A stretch of DNA of 40,052 nt from a virus: positions 1 to 40,052 of IMG/VR virus record IMGVR_UViG_3300047491_000169; one strand, 5' to 3'. Positions 7,428-14,339 of the stretch are shown in pieces. The stretch's first letter is position 1, and every line of letters begins with the position of its first letter. The notes below the pieces were generated by a model. That model saw only the letters and a program-made list of their open reading frames with translations, was not told the origin of the DNA and searched no databases. The translations under genes were made by a program, and so were the position numbers.

Positions 7428-7477
7428 ACCTGTGTTTTACACATCAGCCCTGCCCGAAAGCAGGAAGTGTCACAGGT
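7428..7477 (-). promoter_or_regulatory. Long interrupted hairpin between amidase and HTH genes
   Basis: Nested inverted repeats: 7428-7434 pairs with 7471-7477 (ACCTGTG/CACAGGT), 7439-7442 with 7467-7470 (ACAC/GTGT), and 7449-7453 with 7460-7464 (CCTGC/GCAGG) around a 6-nt loop. This gives 16 pairs with internal bulges and no T tract. It fits a processing site such as the RNase III sites of T7, or a weak terminator. The rest of the 7317-7503 gap shows only the ribosome site of the HTH gene. Confidence 0.55.
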
Positions 7478-7503
7478 GTGTTCAACTAGATTTTGAAAAG
7501 GTT

Positions 7504-7941
7504 CTAGGCAACCTTGTTGTCAGATACACCTGACCACCAGCTCTTAACGTCAAAGCTAGGACAGGCTTTCTTCACGCCTGGGAAGTCACGATGACCCAGA
7601 ATCTCAGCCTTTGGATACCGCTTAAGGAGTTGCTCAAGTAGTTCTTCCAGGGCATTGAACTGTTCTGGGGTGAAGTTGTTCTCAGGGTTATTCTTTTTAT
7701 CGACACCACCTGCTAGGCAGATGCCAATAGATCCGGTGTTGTGGTTCTGCACATGGGCACCGATCTCCTCCTCTTCACGACCCTTCTCAACTACACCATC
7801 ACGCTTGATGACATAGTGATAACCGATCTTGAAGAAGCCTCGTTGTCGGTGCCAGCGATCAATCACAGCAGCGTCAACATAGACATTCGGAGGGGAAGCG
7901 GAGCAATGCACGACCAAGTGATTGATCGGACTATTTTTCAT
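7504..7941 (-). CDS. N-acetylmuramoyl-L-alanine amidase (T7 lysozyme type)
   Basis: A 145-residue zinc amidase that cuts the bond between muramic acid and the peptide. Zinc ligands correspond to His12 (LVVHCSAS), His117 (LGHRDFPG) and Cys127 (KKACPSFD), with Lys125 and the Tyr in GYHYVIKRDG as catalytic helpers, closely following T7 gp3.5 (151 residues). The ATG at 7941 is chosen because it forms an ATGA overlap with endonuclease I and has AAAGGA upstream; an in-frame GTG lies eight codons earlier. In T7 this protein also binds and restrains the phage RNA polymerase; whether that holds here is inference. It needs a holin for access to the wall. Confidence 0.95.
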   Translation of the reverse strand: MKNSPINHLVVHCSASPPNVYVDAAVIDRWHRQRGFFKIGYHYVIKRDGVVEKGREEEEIGAHVQNHNTGSIGICLAGGVDKKNNPENNFTPEQFNALEELLEQLLKRYPKAEILGHRDFPGVKKACPSFDVKSWWSGVSDNKVA

Positions 7942-8357
7942 TTCCGTTTCTTTTCCTTTAGCCACATAGTTGGGATTGCTTTATCGGCATATTCAAAGCC
8001 GTACTTTTCACACCACATGGCGTAACTTGTTTTGGATTGTTTGCTGATACGGGTTCGGGAGTTACTGAAGACAAACCGAATGTCCAGGTTAGGGTGTTGT
8101 TCCTTAACCAGGAGATGCTTCTGTCTGTCAGCAGTAACGAATCGTCCCTTTGTCTCGATGATGATTCCGTTAGGCAACACAAAGTCTGGGGTGTAACGAG
8201 CCTTACGAGCTGGCTTGGTGTAATGAATCACCTCCTCCTCGTACTTCGCTTGTACCCCAGCGTGTGCCAGTTGGTCGGCTATCTTTTCCTCAAGACCTGA
8301 GCGATAGCCTTCCCGAATACCCCGTGCCTCAGAAGTCGTCTTCGTCTTCTTCAGCAT
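7938..8357 (-). CDS. Endonuclease I, Holliday-junction resolvase (T7 gp3 type)
   Basis: A 139-residue structure-specific endonuclease that resolves branched DNA and breaks down host DNA. Catalytic residues are visible as Glu23 (RSGLEEK), Asp58 (YTPDFVLPNG), Glu68 and Lys70 (IIETKGRF); HLLVKEQHP and DIRFVFSNSRTRI continue the T7 gp3 pattern, and T7 gp3 is 149 residues. The ATG at 8357 overlaps the single-stranded DNA-binding gene by 29 bp. The frame is open further upstream (to 8447), but that part is the other gene read out of frame. There is no clear ribosome site, so translation may depend on coupling. Confidence 0.95.
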   Translation of the reverse strand: MLKKTKTTSEARGIREGYRSGLEEKIADQLAHAGVQAKYEEEVIHYTKPARKARYTPDFVLPNGIIIETKGRFVTADRQKHLLVKEQHPNLDIRFVFSNSRTRISKQSKTSYAMWCEKYGFEYADKAIPTMWLKEKKRK

Positions 8358-8955
8358 CAGCAGTTGTAGTGTTAGAGGTTGCTTCAGGGGCAACGTAACC
8401 TTCTTCCTCACCGAAGCCATACGATGAACCGTTACCACCTTCACCACCGGAGACCAGGTTGATTACCTGAACTGCCTTAAGGCGAAGCGATACACCAGCA
8501 CCAGCCATAGCCGTGTAGTACGGGATAGCATTGAAAGCTACTCGCAGAGTGCTACCACCCCAGATACCTGTATCAACAGGGAAGGGTTTGTTAGCAGAGT
8601 CGAACAGCTTTGGTGCGTTAGGGAATGAGGTACCGTCTTTGCCGGTGATCTTCGCCTTGCACTTGAAGTTGAAGACGATGTTGCCGGTCTCATTACCTTG
8701 GTCATCCACCTCTTCGGTGTATGGTTTAGATGCAGCCTTGATCTTCTTGCCAGGGTTCTTTTCCTTAGCTGTCTCTTGAGATTGGGCATAAGCCTGATCC
8801 AGTTGAGCGATCAAGTCCTGGGCTTCCTCAGAAGGAATAGCCAGTTTGACTGAGTATTCACCGTCCACATTGAACTTGGTGTCTGGCTTATTCAGCTTAG
8901 GCCAGATTGCATTTCCCGCTGGAGTCTTCAGCAAGGGGAGCTTTTGAGCTGCCAT
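8329..8955 (-). CDS. Single-stranded DNA-binding protein (T7 gp2.5 type)
   Basis: A 208-residue protein that coats single-stranded DNA and contacts polymerase and primase-helicase at the fork. The N-terminal OB-fold region (TPAGNAIWPKLNKPDTKF, DGEYSVKLAIP) and the central block FNFKCKAKITGKDG match T7 gp2.5 (232 residues). A Gly-rich linker leads to an acidic tail ending DAEEDEDDF, with the terminal aromatic residue that in T7 gp2.5 is needed for protein contacts. The ATG at 8955 follows an AAAGGAT element. The end overlaps endonuclease I by 29 bp. Confidence 0.93.
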   Translation of the reverse strand: MAAQKLPLLKTPAGNAIWPKLNKPDTKFNVDGEYSVKLAIPSEEAQDLIAQLDQAYAQSQETAKEKNPGKKIKAASKPYTEEVDDQGNETGNIVFNFKCKAKITGKDGTSFPNAPKLFDSANKPFPVDTGIWGGSTLRVAFNAIPYYTAMAGAGVSLRLKAVQVINLVSGGEGGNGSSYGFGEEEGYVAPEATSNTTTADAEEDEDDF

Positions 8956-8974
8956 AAAATATCCTTTAGTGGAA

Positions 8975-9181
8975 TTATTGGTTTGCGTAATAACTGTCTA
9001 GTGCCTTGTCTTCCAGAAACAGGAAGTCAAAACCTTCAGCCATGATCTTTAGTGCAAGGTCGCTGGGGGCAGTCTCGCCCTTGTTCCAGAACTTACGAGC
9101 CTTACTAAGCAGTTGCTTCTGATACGGATTCATATCGTCTGTCCTTTTACGAAGGTACTTGGGTAGGGGTGGGTACTTCAT
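8975..9181 (-). CDS. Hypothetical protein, 68 aa
   Basis: A basic small protein (MKYPPLPKYLRKRTDDMNPYQKQLLSKA, read as MKYPPLPKYLRKR then NPYQKQLLSKARKFW) with an acidic, aromatic C-terminal half (EGFDFLFLEDKALDSYY). It starts by an ATGA overlap with the preceding gene and ends 20 bp before the single-stranded DNA-binding protein. It lies just after the RNA polymerase in the class where T7 keeps small host-takeover genes. No family recognised. Confidence 0.65.
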   Translation of the reverse strand: MKYPPLPKYLRKRTDDMNPYQKQLLSKARKFWNKGETAPSDLALKIMAEGFDFLFLEDKALDSYYANQ

Positions 9182-9441
9182 AGTTCGTTGTAGATGTACT
9201 GTTTGACTGCACGAATGTGGGCGTTCTTGCCATCGTTGAAGGCATCGAACATCACGTGTGCTGCTTTATCGAGTACCTCTCGTGGCTCACACTTGTATCT
9301 CTCGCACAGCAGCAGGAAGAGCATCCCTGCCGCCGTGACTTGAGAACCTGGGTTGTCGTTCTGCATCGCTGAGATCAGCTTGAAGACCGTCTCCGAGGCG
9401 TGAGCTGTACCTATGAAATTGATTTGATCTCTAAGGTTCAT
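9178..9441 (-). CDS. Hypothetical protein, 87 aa
   Basis: A helical protein starting MNLRDQINFIGTAHASE, with a middle block AAGMLFLLLCERYKCEPREVL and AHVMFDAFNDGKNAHIRAV (each under 22 residues; shortened here to AAGMLFLLLCERY and AHVMFDAFNDG). An alternative ATG four codons upstream (9453) lacks a ribosome site, whereas GGAAAGGAG abuts the ATG at 9441; neither is ideal. It is the first gene after the phage promoter at 9467-9490 and overlaps the next gene as ATGA. I recognise it only as a type seen in other phages. Confidence 0.65.
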   Translation of the reverse strand: MNLRDQINFIGTAHASETVFKLISAMQNDNPGSQVTAAGMLFLLLCERYKCEPREVLDKAAHVMFDAFNDGKNAHIRAVKQYIYNEL

Positions 9442-9466
9442 GCTCCTTTCCATTCGGACTGTTGTT

Positions 9467-9490
9467 CATAGCAATTGTGGGTGTTTTATT
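9467..9490 (-). promoter_or_regulatory. Phage RNA polymerase promoter P1 (candidate)
   Basis: On the minus strand it reads TAAAACACCCACAATTG followed by CTATG. The same element occurs at 11998-12020, 17278-17297 and 38536-38557, always intergenic and facing the genes. The part ACCCACAATTG aligns with ACTCACTATAG of the T7 promoter, which would put the start at the final G. It sits right after the RNA polymerase gene, like T7 phi1.1, so it may also serve as the replication origin. Confidence 0.75.
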
Positions 9491-9514
9491 AAATTGCTCC
9501 TGTAGTGCAACTAT

Positions 9515-11965
9515 TCAGGCGAAGAAATACAAGGCTTCCCGTACTTGCTCTAGGTCAAAGTCACCACGAACTAGCGGAGCAGGTAAACGATCTGCTAGTT
9601 CAGTTGGTACTTGATCCACAAGCTGCTGCCTAAACCTAGCTAGTTGATCCACCTCGTACATCTCGATGAACTTCTCTCGCAAGGTGATAGCCATCTCCTG
9701 TACGTCACAAGCGTGGGTGCCATAAGAGTCATGCACCATAGCGAATCCTGTAATGCCAGCATCCAGCATCCCATTCACCGTAGCCATCATATGTGCTGCA
9801 TCGAAGGAGTGAATCACGTTAGGGCTAATACCCAGAGCATTACGTCTAGTGTTCTGCTTTTTCAGGGGATCATAGACAAGTGTACGGACACGGTAGTTAC
9901 CAACCGTTGTATCCAAACGCCTCTCCTTTACGTTGCGATAAGACTGCATAACAGGTAATCCAACAGGGGTAGTCCAACGTACAGGCAATCCATTTTCACT
10001 AACGACATGGGCACACTCCATCAACCAGCCCATGACTTTAGGTGCAGCTTCCACCGTGGTACCAATATGCTTGATGATTAACTCAGACAGATACTTCAGG
10101 TGATCGAAGTCCTGCTGACCATCAGGTACACCCAGCCACTCACGGAACTTACCATCGGTAGCCTTATGTAGATCCTCCTTGAGCTGCTCTAGCATCCCGT
10201 ACTTGGTAGCCCCGTAGCTGACTGTCATCACGTTACGTTTGACTACGCTGCGTTTAATCTTGCCCTGCCATAGCATTGCCAACTCGTTACCATTCTTAGC
10301 ATCTTCAGCTACATCATGGGCTACTGCATCAGCTACCGTCTGGTAGATGTCAGCAGGTTTCTGAGCGTCCACTAGGTTGGTATTGATTGCACCGTAGCTA
10401 TCCAAAGCCAAGGCACTAAGGTGCTGAAGCCCATTACACGACCCGTCTAAGCTAACCGGAAGGTGGCATGGGTAGTCTGCTCCATGCTCAAGGTAATCAG
10501 CATAGGCAAAGCAAGCGGCTAGAAATTGCCAAGCCTTACCGCCACCATCAGCTTCAGTCCAGAACAGGTTACCCAGAGGATCATTAGCCACAGCTTTGAT
10601 CTGTTCTTCGTGCATCATTGTCCAGAGGATACGGTCTTCGTAGCTCACCTTATCCACACCAAAGCAGTTCGCTAGGTGGATACGTAGCCAGGTCAAACCA
10701 GTCTCACCCAGAGGTTTACCTTCAGCAAACTCCAGCAAACCTTTAGCTGCATCCTGCCCTTGTGGGTTAAGTACACCCACGACTGGATACATACGACCAC
10801 GCCAGTCCATCTGATAGGGGAACCAGAACTGTTCATAGTTCTTCAAACGATCAGCACAGTTGATGATCTTCAGTAGGGCTACGATCTTTGACTGACGGCG
10901 ATTGTTGCTGTCACGAATACGCTTACGCTCTACCTTGAACTGCTCCCATTCCTCCTTGTGATTGTCTCGGTATTCCTTAACAGTTTCCTTAGTGGAATCT
11001 TCTGGTAAGCCTCCTGGCAATGGGTTGAGTTCGATAATCTCCCGTGAAGGTAGACCAGCCAGAGTAGAACTAGATTTCCATAGCTCTAGGAGTACCTCGT
11101 AAACACGTTTGTTGAGCCGCCAAGGGGTTTCCTGCATAGCGTTGATGCTGCGATATACCTCAGGCATAGAAACGTGCTGTAGCTCTTCTAAATACCCTGT
11201 GTTACGGGTCTTAATCAGGGGCAGACGTTGCGTGACATACCCGCCATTAGTCGGGGTAGACCAAGGTGCAGGTTTAATAACCATAGGCATATATACAGGG
11301 TTCATTAACTCACAGCGTGAATGTAATTCCTTAAGCTGTTCCATAGCTTTAGGTGTAGCTTTAATCAACGTAGGTTTATTCAGACTAATTGTTCTTACTT
11401 CTATTAACCCTGTTACCTGTTCAAAGATTTTAATTAAAGCTGTACCAAGAATTAACTTAGCATCATGTTTGAATCTAGGTCTTTCAATACCGGCTATCTT
11501 AGTGTAGTTCTTCATACACTTAGCTTGATAATGTTCAATAGAAAATTTACTGACCTTTTTAGTGGCTCTCTTGAAGAAGTCTGGATTAGTAGTTTTGAAT
11601 TTAGTTAAAACAATATGGTCTTCAATGTTCTGACCAATTCTAATTGCTACAGTATTAACTGTACCTTCAGAAGATAAACAGTTTAAGATTGTTTTAGAAG
11701 TTATATATGCTACTGTTTCAGGATCTGTATCACGTAAGTAAGATATAGAAATACTTTTCTTACCTGGCTTCCCATTATAAGTTGATTCAACTAATTCTTT
11801 TATAGCTGACGCTAAAGGTTTAATAGCATTAACCATAAAGAATCTTTGAGGTGTCATCATGGTTTCAGCTTTATTAACCATTGCTTCAGTTAATTGTTTC
11901 CGGTATCGGTTAATACCTTCTTCAACCATCAAAGTCTCAAGTTCTAGTTGGTCTTGTAGATCCAT
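9515..11965 (-). CDS. Single-subunit RNA polymerase, T7 type
   Basis: An 816-residue DNA-dependent RNA polymerase (T7 gp1 is 883). Motif A is PVSLDGSCNGLQH with Asp507, motif B is VVKRNVMTVSYGATKYG with Tyr584, and motif C is AMVHDSYGTH with Asp746; the C-terminus ends in FFA as in the T7 foot. The first 220 or so codons are clearly more AT-rich than the rest. The gene is flanked by near-identical promoter copies (9467-9490 and 11998-12020) and by an identical 12-mer (9503-9514 and 12066-12077). It is probably first transcribed by host RNA polymerase from 12073-12101, then by itself. Function is certain. Confidence 0.98.
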   Translation of the reverse strand: MDLQDQLELETLMVEEGINRYRKQLTEAMVNKAETMMTPQRFFMVNAIKPLASAIKELVESTYNGKPGKKSISISYLRDTDPETVAYITSKTILNCLSSEGTVNTVAIRIGQNIEDHIVLTKFKTTNPDFFKRATKKVSKFSIEHYQAKCMKNYTKIAGIERPRFKHDAKLILGTALIKIFEQVTGLIEVRTISLNKPTLIKATPKAMEQLKELHSRCELMNPVYMPMVIKPAPWSTPTNGGYVTQRLPLIKTRNTGYLEELQHVSMPEVYRSINAMQETPWRLNKRVYEVLLELWKSSSTLAGLPSREIIELNPLPGGLPEDSTKETVKEYRDNHKEEWEQFKVERKRIRDSNNRRQSKIVALLKIINCADRLKNYEQFWFPYQMDWRGRMYPVVGVLNPQGQDAAKGLLEFAEGKPLGETGLTWLRIHLANCFGVDKVSYEDRILWTMMHEEQIKAVANDPLGNLFWTEADGGGKAWQFLAACFAYADYLEHGADYPCHLPVSLDGSCNGLQHLSALALDSYGAINTNLVDAQKPADIYQTVADAVAHDVAEDAKNGNELAMLWQGKIKRSVVKRNVMTVSYGATKYGMLEQLKEDLHKATDGKFREWLGVPDGQQDFDHLKYLSELIIKHIGTTVEAAPKVMGWLMECAHVVSENGLPVRWTTPVGLPVMQSYRNVKERRLDTTVGNYRVRTLVYDPLKKQNTRRNALGISPNVIHSFDAAHMMATVNGMLDAGITGFAMVHDSYGTHACDVQEMAITLREKFIEMYEVDQLARFRQQLVDQVPTELADRLPAPLVRGDFDLEQVREALYFFA

Positions 11966-11997
11966 CTTATCTCTCCTAATGGTATAGCTATGCAGGT

Positions 11998-12020
11998 CAT
12001 AGCAATTGTGGGTGTTTTAC
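11998..12020 (-). promoter_or_regulatory. Phage RNA polymerase promoter P2 (candidate)
   Basis: It carries the same minus-strand core as P1 (TAAAACACCCACAATTG, then CTATG), 33 bp before the RNA polymerase start codon. It would let the polymerase transcribe its own gene. Its identity with P1 over 21 bp is the strongest evidence that the element is functional. Confidence 0.75.
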
Positions 12021-12072
12021 TATTTGTTACACTAACGAAGGCATCATGCTACCAGAAGCCTACGATAGTGCA

Positions 12073-12101
12073 ACTATATTTCTGAGCAAAAATTGACACA
12101 A
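12073..12101 (-). promoter_or_regulatory. Host sigma70-like promoter toward RNA polymerase gene
   Basis: On the minus strand, TTGTGT and TATAGT are separated by exactly 17 bp (12096-12101 and 12073-12078). It lies 108 bp upstream of the RNA polymerase ATG and would give host-driven expression of the polymerase. The -35 box lies inside a tandem 12-bp repeat (12089-12112), a possible control point. Confidence 0.55.
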
Positions 12102-12112
12102 AAATTGGCACA
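12089..12112. repeat. Tandem 12-bp repeat over the -35 region
   Basis: AAAATTGACACA is followed directly by AAAATTGGCACA (one mismatch). It covers the -35 box of the minus-strand promoter and sits between it and the divergent plus-strand promoter, a natural operator position. Confidence 0.6.
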
Positions 12113-12134
12113 ATCCTTCAAGTGAAATCTTAAG

Positions 12135-12163
12135 TTGCACTTCAGGAAAACTTTTGATATAGT
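12135..12163 (+). promoter_or_regulatory. Plus-strand sigma70-like promoter facing the tRNA-Gln core
   Basis: TTGCAC at 12135-12140 and TATAGT at 12158-12163 are 17 bp apart on the plus strand. All genes run the other way, so this promoter has no phage gene to serve. It points at the tRNA-Gln 5' half 47 bp downstream, with a small hairpin (12182-12194, TGGCT/AGCCA) in between. Confidence 0.6.
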
Positions 12164-12209
12164 CCTAGTCCTTGCTAGTCATGGCTTTGAGCCAGGTCTA
12201 ACAAAGTGT

Positions 12210-12251
12210 TGGGGAGTCGCCAAGCTGGTTAAGGCACCGGATTTTGATTCC
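12210..12251 (+). other. attP core: 5' half of a tRNA-Gln(UUG) gene
   Basis: 42 bp on the plus strand match the start of a bacterial tRNA-Gln gene: acceptor strand TGGGGAG, D arm GCC...GGC with AAGCTGGTTAA loop, then CCGGA, the anticodon loop TTTTGAT (anticodon TTG), and TCC. After 12251 the sequence departs from tRNA: the anticodon stem is not closed and no T arm or full acceptor pairing follows. A partial tRNA near an integrase is the standard mark of a phage attachment site. Integration at the host gene would rebuild a full tRNA with a phage-derived 5' end. Confidence 0.85.
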
Positions 12252-12290
12252 TCTGCATGAACTCTTCGAGTACGCTTCCCGCTTTATTTA

Positions 12291-12497
12291 TCAATTACTT
12301 AGCGTATCTCCCAACGAAATATCCCCTAGCTTTTCTGGCACAGTTTCGTCACAAGACTCAGCATCATTCACGCCAGAAGTTTCTACCTTAGTGGAAGCTT
12401 TCTTTTTACCAAAGATTAAGTCGTAGTTATTACGATAGTTCTCATTAGACTGGCGAGTTTGAATTGCATCCCCAGTAATATCGTTAATTGCTGCCAT
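12291..12497 (-). CDS. Conserved hypothetical phage protein, 68 aa
   Basis: A 68-residue protein. Its N-terminal part, MAAINDITGDAIQTRQSN followed by YRNNYDLIFGKKK, resembles a small protein often found in phages (ITGD near the start, then a Y-x3-YDxIFGKK block), whose role is unknown to me. The C-terminal half is acidic and Ser/Thr-rich, probably disordered. AAAGGAG precedes the ATG by 5 nt. It is the last gene before the attachment core, and a plus-strand transcript from 12135-12163 would be antisense to it. Confidence 0.75.
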   Translation of the reverse strand: MAAINDITGDAIQTRQSNENYRNNYDLIFGKKKASTKVETSGVNDAESCDETVPEKLGDISLGDTLSN

Positions 12498-12591
12498 GTT
12501 TTTCTCCTTTGTTAATGTGGCCTAAGAAAGCACCAAAGATAAAGACTGCAAGTGTGATTAGGGTTAATACCCAGATAGGTATATAGATCAT
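12484..12591 (-). CDS. Small single-span membrane protein, 35 aa
   Basis: A 35-codon frame with one clear transmembrane helix (PIWVLTLITLAVFIFGAFLG, about residues 5-24) and a short basic tail (HINKGEKHGSN). The start overlaps the previous stop as ATGA, and the end overlaps the next gene by 14 bp. Coupling and the perfect hydrophobic span support a real gene. Function unknown; superinfection exclusion or lysis control would fit a protein of this shape, but this is speculation. Confidence 0.6.
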   Translation of the reverse strand: MIYIPIWVLTLITLAVFIFGAFLGHINKGEKHGSN

Positions 12592-12737
12592 TTAATGTTC
12601 AACCATAAGCCAACCTGAGCAAACGCATAGCCTGTCCAGATCATTCCGTTAGAGACTTCTCCCTTGCTCCATTGAAGAACCCCTACGATTAAATAGCCGA
12701 TGCCTGTAGCACCAACAATTAAGTGTTCAGCACTCAT
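12588..12737 (-). CDS. Small membrane protein, 49 aa
   Basis: A 49-codon frame beginning MSAEHLIVGATG. Two hydrophobic segments (LIVGATGIGYLIVGVLQW and MIWTGYAFAQVGLWL) are separated by a short polar loop (SKGEVSNG), suggesting a two-span hairpin. It overlaps the gene upstream by 4 bp (ATGA) and the gene downstream by 4 bp. An AAGGAGC sequence precedes its ATG. No family recognised. Confidence 0.6.
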   Translation of the reverse strand: MSAEHLIVGATGIGYLIVGVLQWSKGEVSNGMIWTGYAFAQVGLWLNIK

Positions 12738-12967
12738 TTCATGCTCCTTATGGCTGCGGCGCACTCGTCTGCTGCATCACCTTTCCAAATTGCTTCATCG
12801 CTTCTACCGCGCCATTCCATCATGGCGCACACCTTCGCTGCTTTCTCTTTCGTTGCCTCTGCTACTAGGGCGGCGAAGTGAATTAAGTTGATAGTCATGT
12901 CCGGCATCGTTCTGTGTTGTTCAATTCCAGCCTCTCGTGCCATGCGAATGATTTCGTCTTGTGTCAT
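12734..12967 (-). CDS. Conserved hypothetical phage protein, 77 aa
   Basis: It starts MTQDEIIRMAREAGIEQH, continues with FAALVAEATKEKAAKVCAM and ends DAADECAAAIRSMK. This layout (MTxDEIIRMAREAG, then a phenylalanine-centred helix with a Cys, then CAAAIR) is frequent in phages of proteobacteria, always without known function. ATGA overlap with the integrase gene upstream and with the small membrane gene downstream. It is part of the integrase transcription unit. Confidence 0.75.
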   Translation of the reverse strand: MTQDEIIRMAREAGIEQHRTMPDMTINLIHFAALVAEATKEKAAKVCAMMEWRGRSDEAIWKGDAADECAAAIRSMK

Positions 12968-13980
12968 GCTGCTCTCCTTTTCTCTAGTAAATCTTTAGCC
13001 TGATTAAGTTTCATATTGGTCATCTTTGCGTATCTCAGAGTGGTCTCAATACTCTTATGACCGAGCCACTCTTTAACGGTATAAATATCCACACCAGCTT
13101 CCAGTAGTCGGGTGGCACAGGTGTGCCTACAGGTGTGTAATACCCATTCAGAGTCTTCGATAGAGTTAGCTTCTCTAAAGTCTTGCATTAGCTTGCAAGC
13201 GATGTTCTTATTGAGCGTAGGAAATGCCCCTGAGCCTTGCGCTAACCCCTCTAGAATCGATTTAACTCGGTCAGTCATAGGTATGCCTCTCCCCTCATCA
13301 TTTTTAGTGCGTTCAAAACGAACATAGCCAGACTGAGTGACATCTTTACCCGTGATACGGAGTGCTTCACTCAAACGTGCCCCAGTATCAAAAAGAATGA
13401 CAACAAGATCAGCCATCTCAGGCTTAGGGCAGTTCTTAAACCACTCAATCATTCGATCTTCTTCCTCGTAGGTGAACACACGGGTACGTGCATTACGCTC
13501 AGGGAGAAGCTTGAAGGTAGGGATAGTCAGCTCTACATCCCACTCATCCTTTGCGATGTGCATCACAGAGGACAGGACAGCTAACTTACGATTGATCGTG
13601 CCATTGGCTAGCCCAGTCTCCATAAGATCCTCTTTAAGCTGGGCTACGGTGGAGCTAGAGATGGTCTTTAGGATTACTTCACCACCTACAAGCTTCTTAA
13701 GCTGCTTGGCTATGGTGTTGTACCCAGACCAATCCTTATTGCCATCCCAGGTTGTACGTAAAGCACGCTCTAAAGCTACGGATAGGGTCATCTCCTTTAC
13801 CGCAGATGCCACCTTAGTGGAATCAATAGATAGCACAAGGCCACCATTTACCCCAGCTAGTAGCTCCTTCGCTTTAGCTTTTGCTTCTCGCTTGCTGCTG
13901 GTATCCAGAGAGATACGCTTACGCTTGCCCTCTATGGTTGCATCGAGATACCAGAAGTCATCTCTAAGATATAGCTTCAT
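12964..13980 (-). CDS. int: Tyrosine-family integrase
   Basis: A 338-residue tyrosine recombinase for site-specific integration and, with a helper, excision. An N-terminal arm-binding-like region (residues 1-60) precedes a core-binding SAM-like domain (about 65-160) and the catalytic domain. Catalytic residues: Arg202 (DTGARLSEAL), Lys226 (ERTKNDEG), His282 and Arg285 (LHTCRHTCATR), His308 (WLGHKS) and nucleophile Tyr317 (TTLRYAKM). All are present, so it should be active. It overlaps the winged-helix gene by 17 bp. The tRNA-Gln core lies 713 bp downstream. The order integrase then RNA polymerase is that of temperate T7-like phages such as cyanophage P-SSP7. Confidence 0.96.
   Translation of the reverse strand: MKLYLRDDFWYLDATIEGKRKRISLDTSSKREAKAKAKELLAGVNGGLVLSIDSTKVASAVKEMTLSVALERALRTTWDGNKDWSGYNTIAKQLKKLVGGEVILKTISSSTVAQLKEDLMETGLANGTINRKLAVLSSVMHIAKDEWDVELTIPTFKLLPERNARTRVFTYEEEDRMIEWFKNCPKPEMADLVVILFDTGARLSEALRITGKDVTQSGYVRFERTKNDEGRGIPMTDRVKSILEGLAQGSGAFPTLNKNIACKLMQDFREANSIEDSEWVLHTCRHTCATRLLEAGVDIYTVKEWLGHKSIETTLRYAKMTNMKLNQAKDLLEKRRAA
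13839..13854 (+). repeat. 16-bp element, copy 1 (inside integrase gene)
   Basis: GGCCACCATTTACCCC. It matches the two intergenic copies at 14359-14374 and 14536-14551 in the same orientation, with at most two differences (positions 1 and 5). This copy codes for AGVNG in the integrase. Confidence 0.6.
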
Positions 13981-14338
13981 TTAAGAACCTCACTCCTGAA
14001 ATAAACATACGTTCACGAATCTCTTTACCAAACTTGGTTAGGTGCAGATACTTAACTCGTCTATCTGTTTGATCGTGTACGTATTCACACAAGGCAAAAC
14101 CACCATCCTTACGAAGCTTTGAGGATGCTGTGAGAATCTGACAATTACGGGTAAGTGTTGCTGACGATAGATCAGGGAACAGCCTACCCATATCAGAGAC
14201 TTTAGGCGGTGTCTTTTCATTGATTGCAAGGAAGAACAGCACAGTATGTAGAGGAACATCAGCACCCCCGATAGCATCACGGAAAACCATAAGGCCATCA
14301 CGGAGCGTCTGTTCATACATTGCTTGGTTAATACTCAT
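13964..14338 (-). CDS. MarR-like winged-helix protein, candidate lysogeny regulator
   Basis: A 124-residue protein with the shape of a MarR-type winged helix. VPLHTVLFFLAINEKTPPKV would be the first helices, SDMGRLFPDLSSATLTRNCQ the helix-turn-helix (about 48-67), and GFALCEYVHDQTDRRVKYLH the wing with its D-x-DRR-like sequence, followed by LTKFGKEI, the typical opening of the dimer helix. It is cotranscribed with the integrase (17-bp overlap). Copies of a 16-bp element lie within its upstream region (14359-14374, 14536-14551), so autoregulation is plausible. Fold assignment is likely; a repressor role is inference. Confidence 0.75.
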   Translation of the reverse strand: MSINQAMYEQTLRDGLMVFRDAIGGADVPLHTVLFFLAINEKTPPKVSDMGRLFPDLSSATLTRNCQILTASSKLRKDGGFALCEYVHDQTDRRVKYLHLTKFGKEIRERMFISGVRFLNEAIS

Positions 14339-14339
14339 A

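Noticed and set aside
12210-12285. A complete tRNA-Gln gene
   Set aside because: Only the first 42 bases fit. The anticodon stem does not close, and although CTTCCCG near 12265 could pair with the acceptor strand, the T arm is not pairable. It is a half gene, as in an attachment site.
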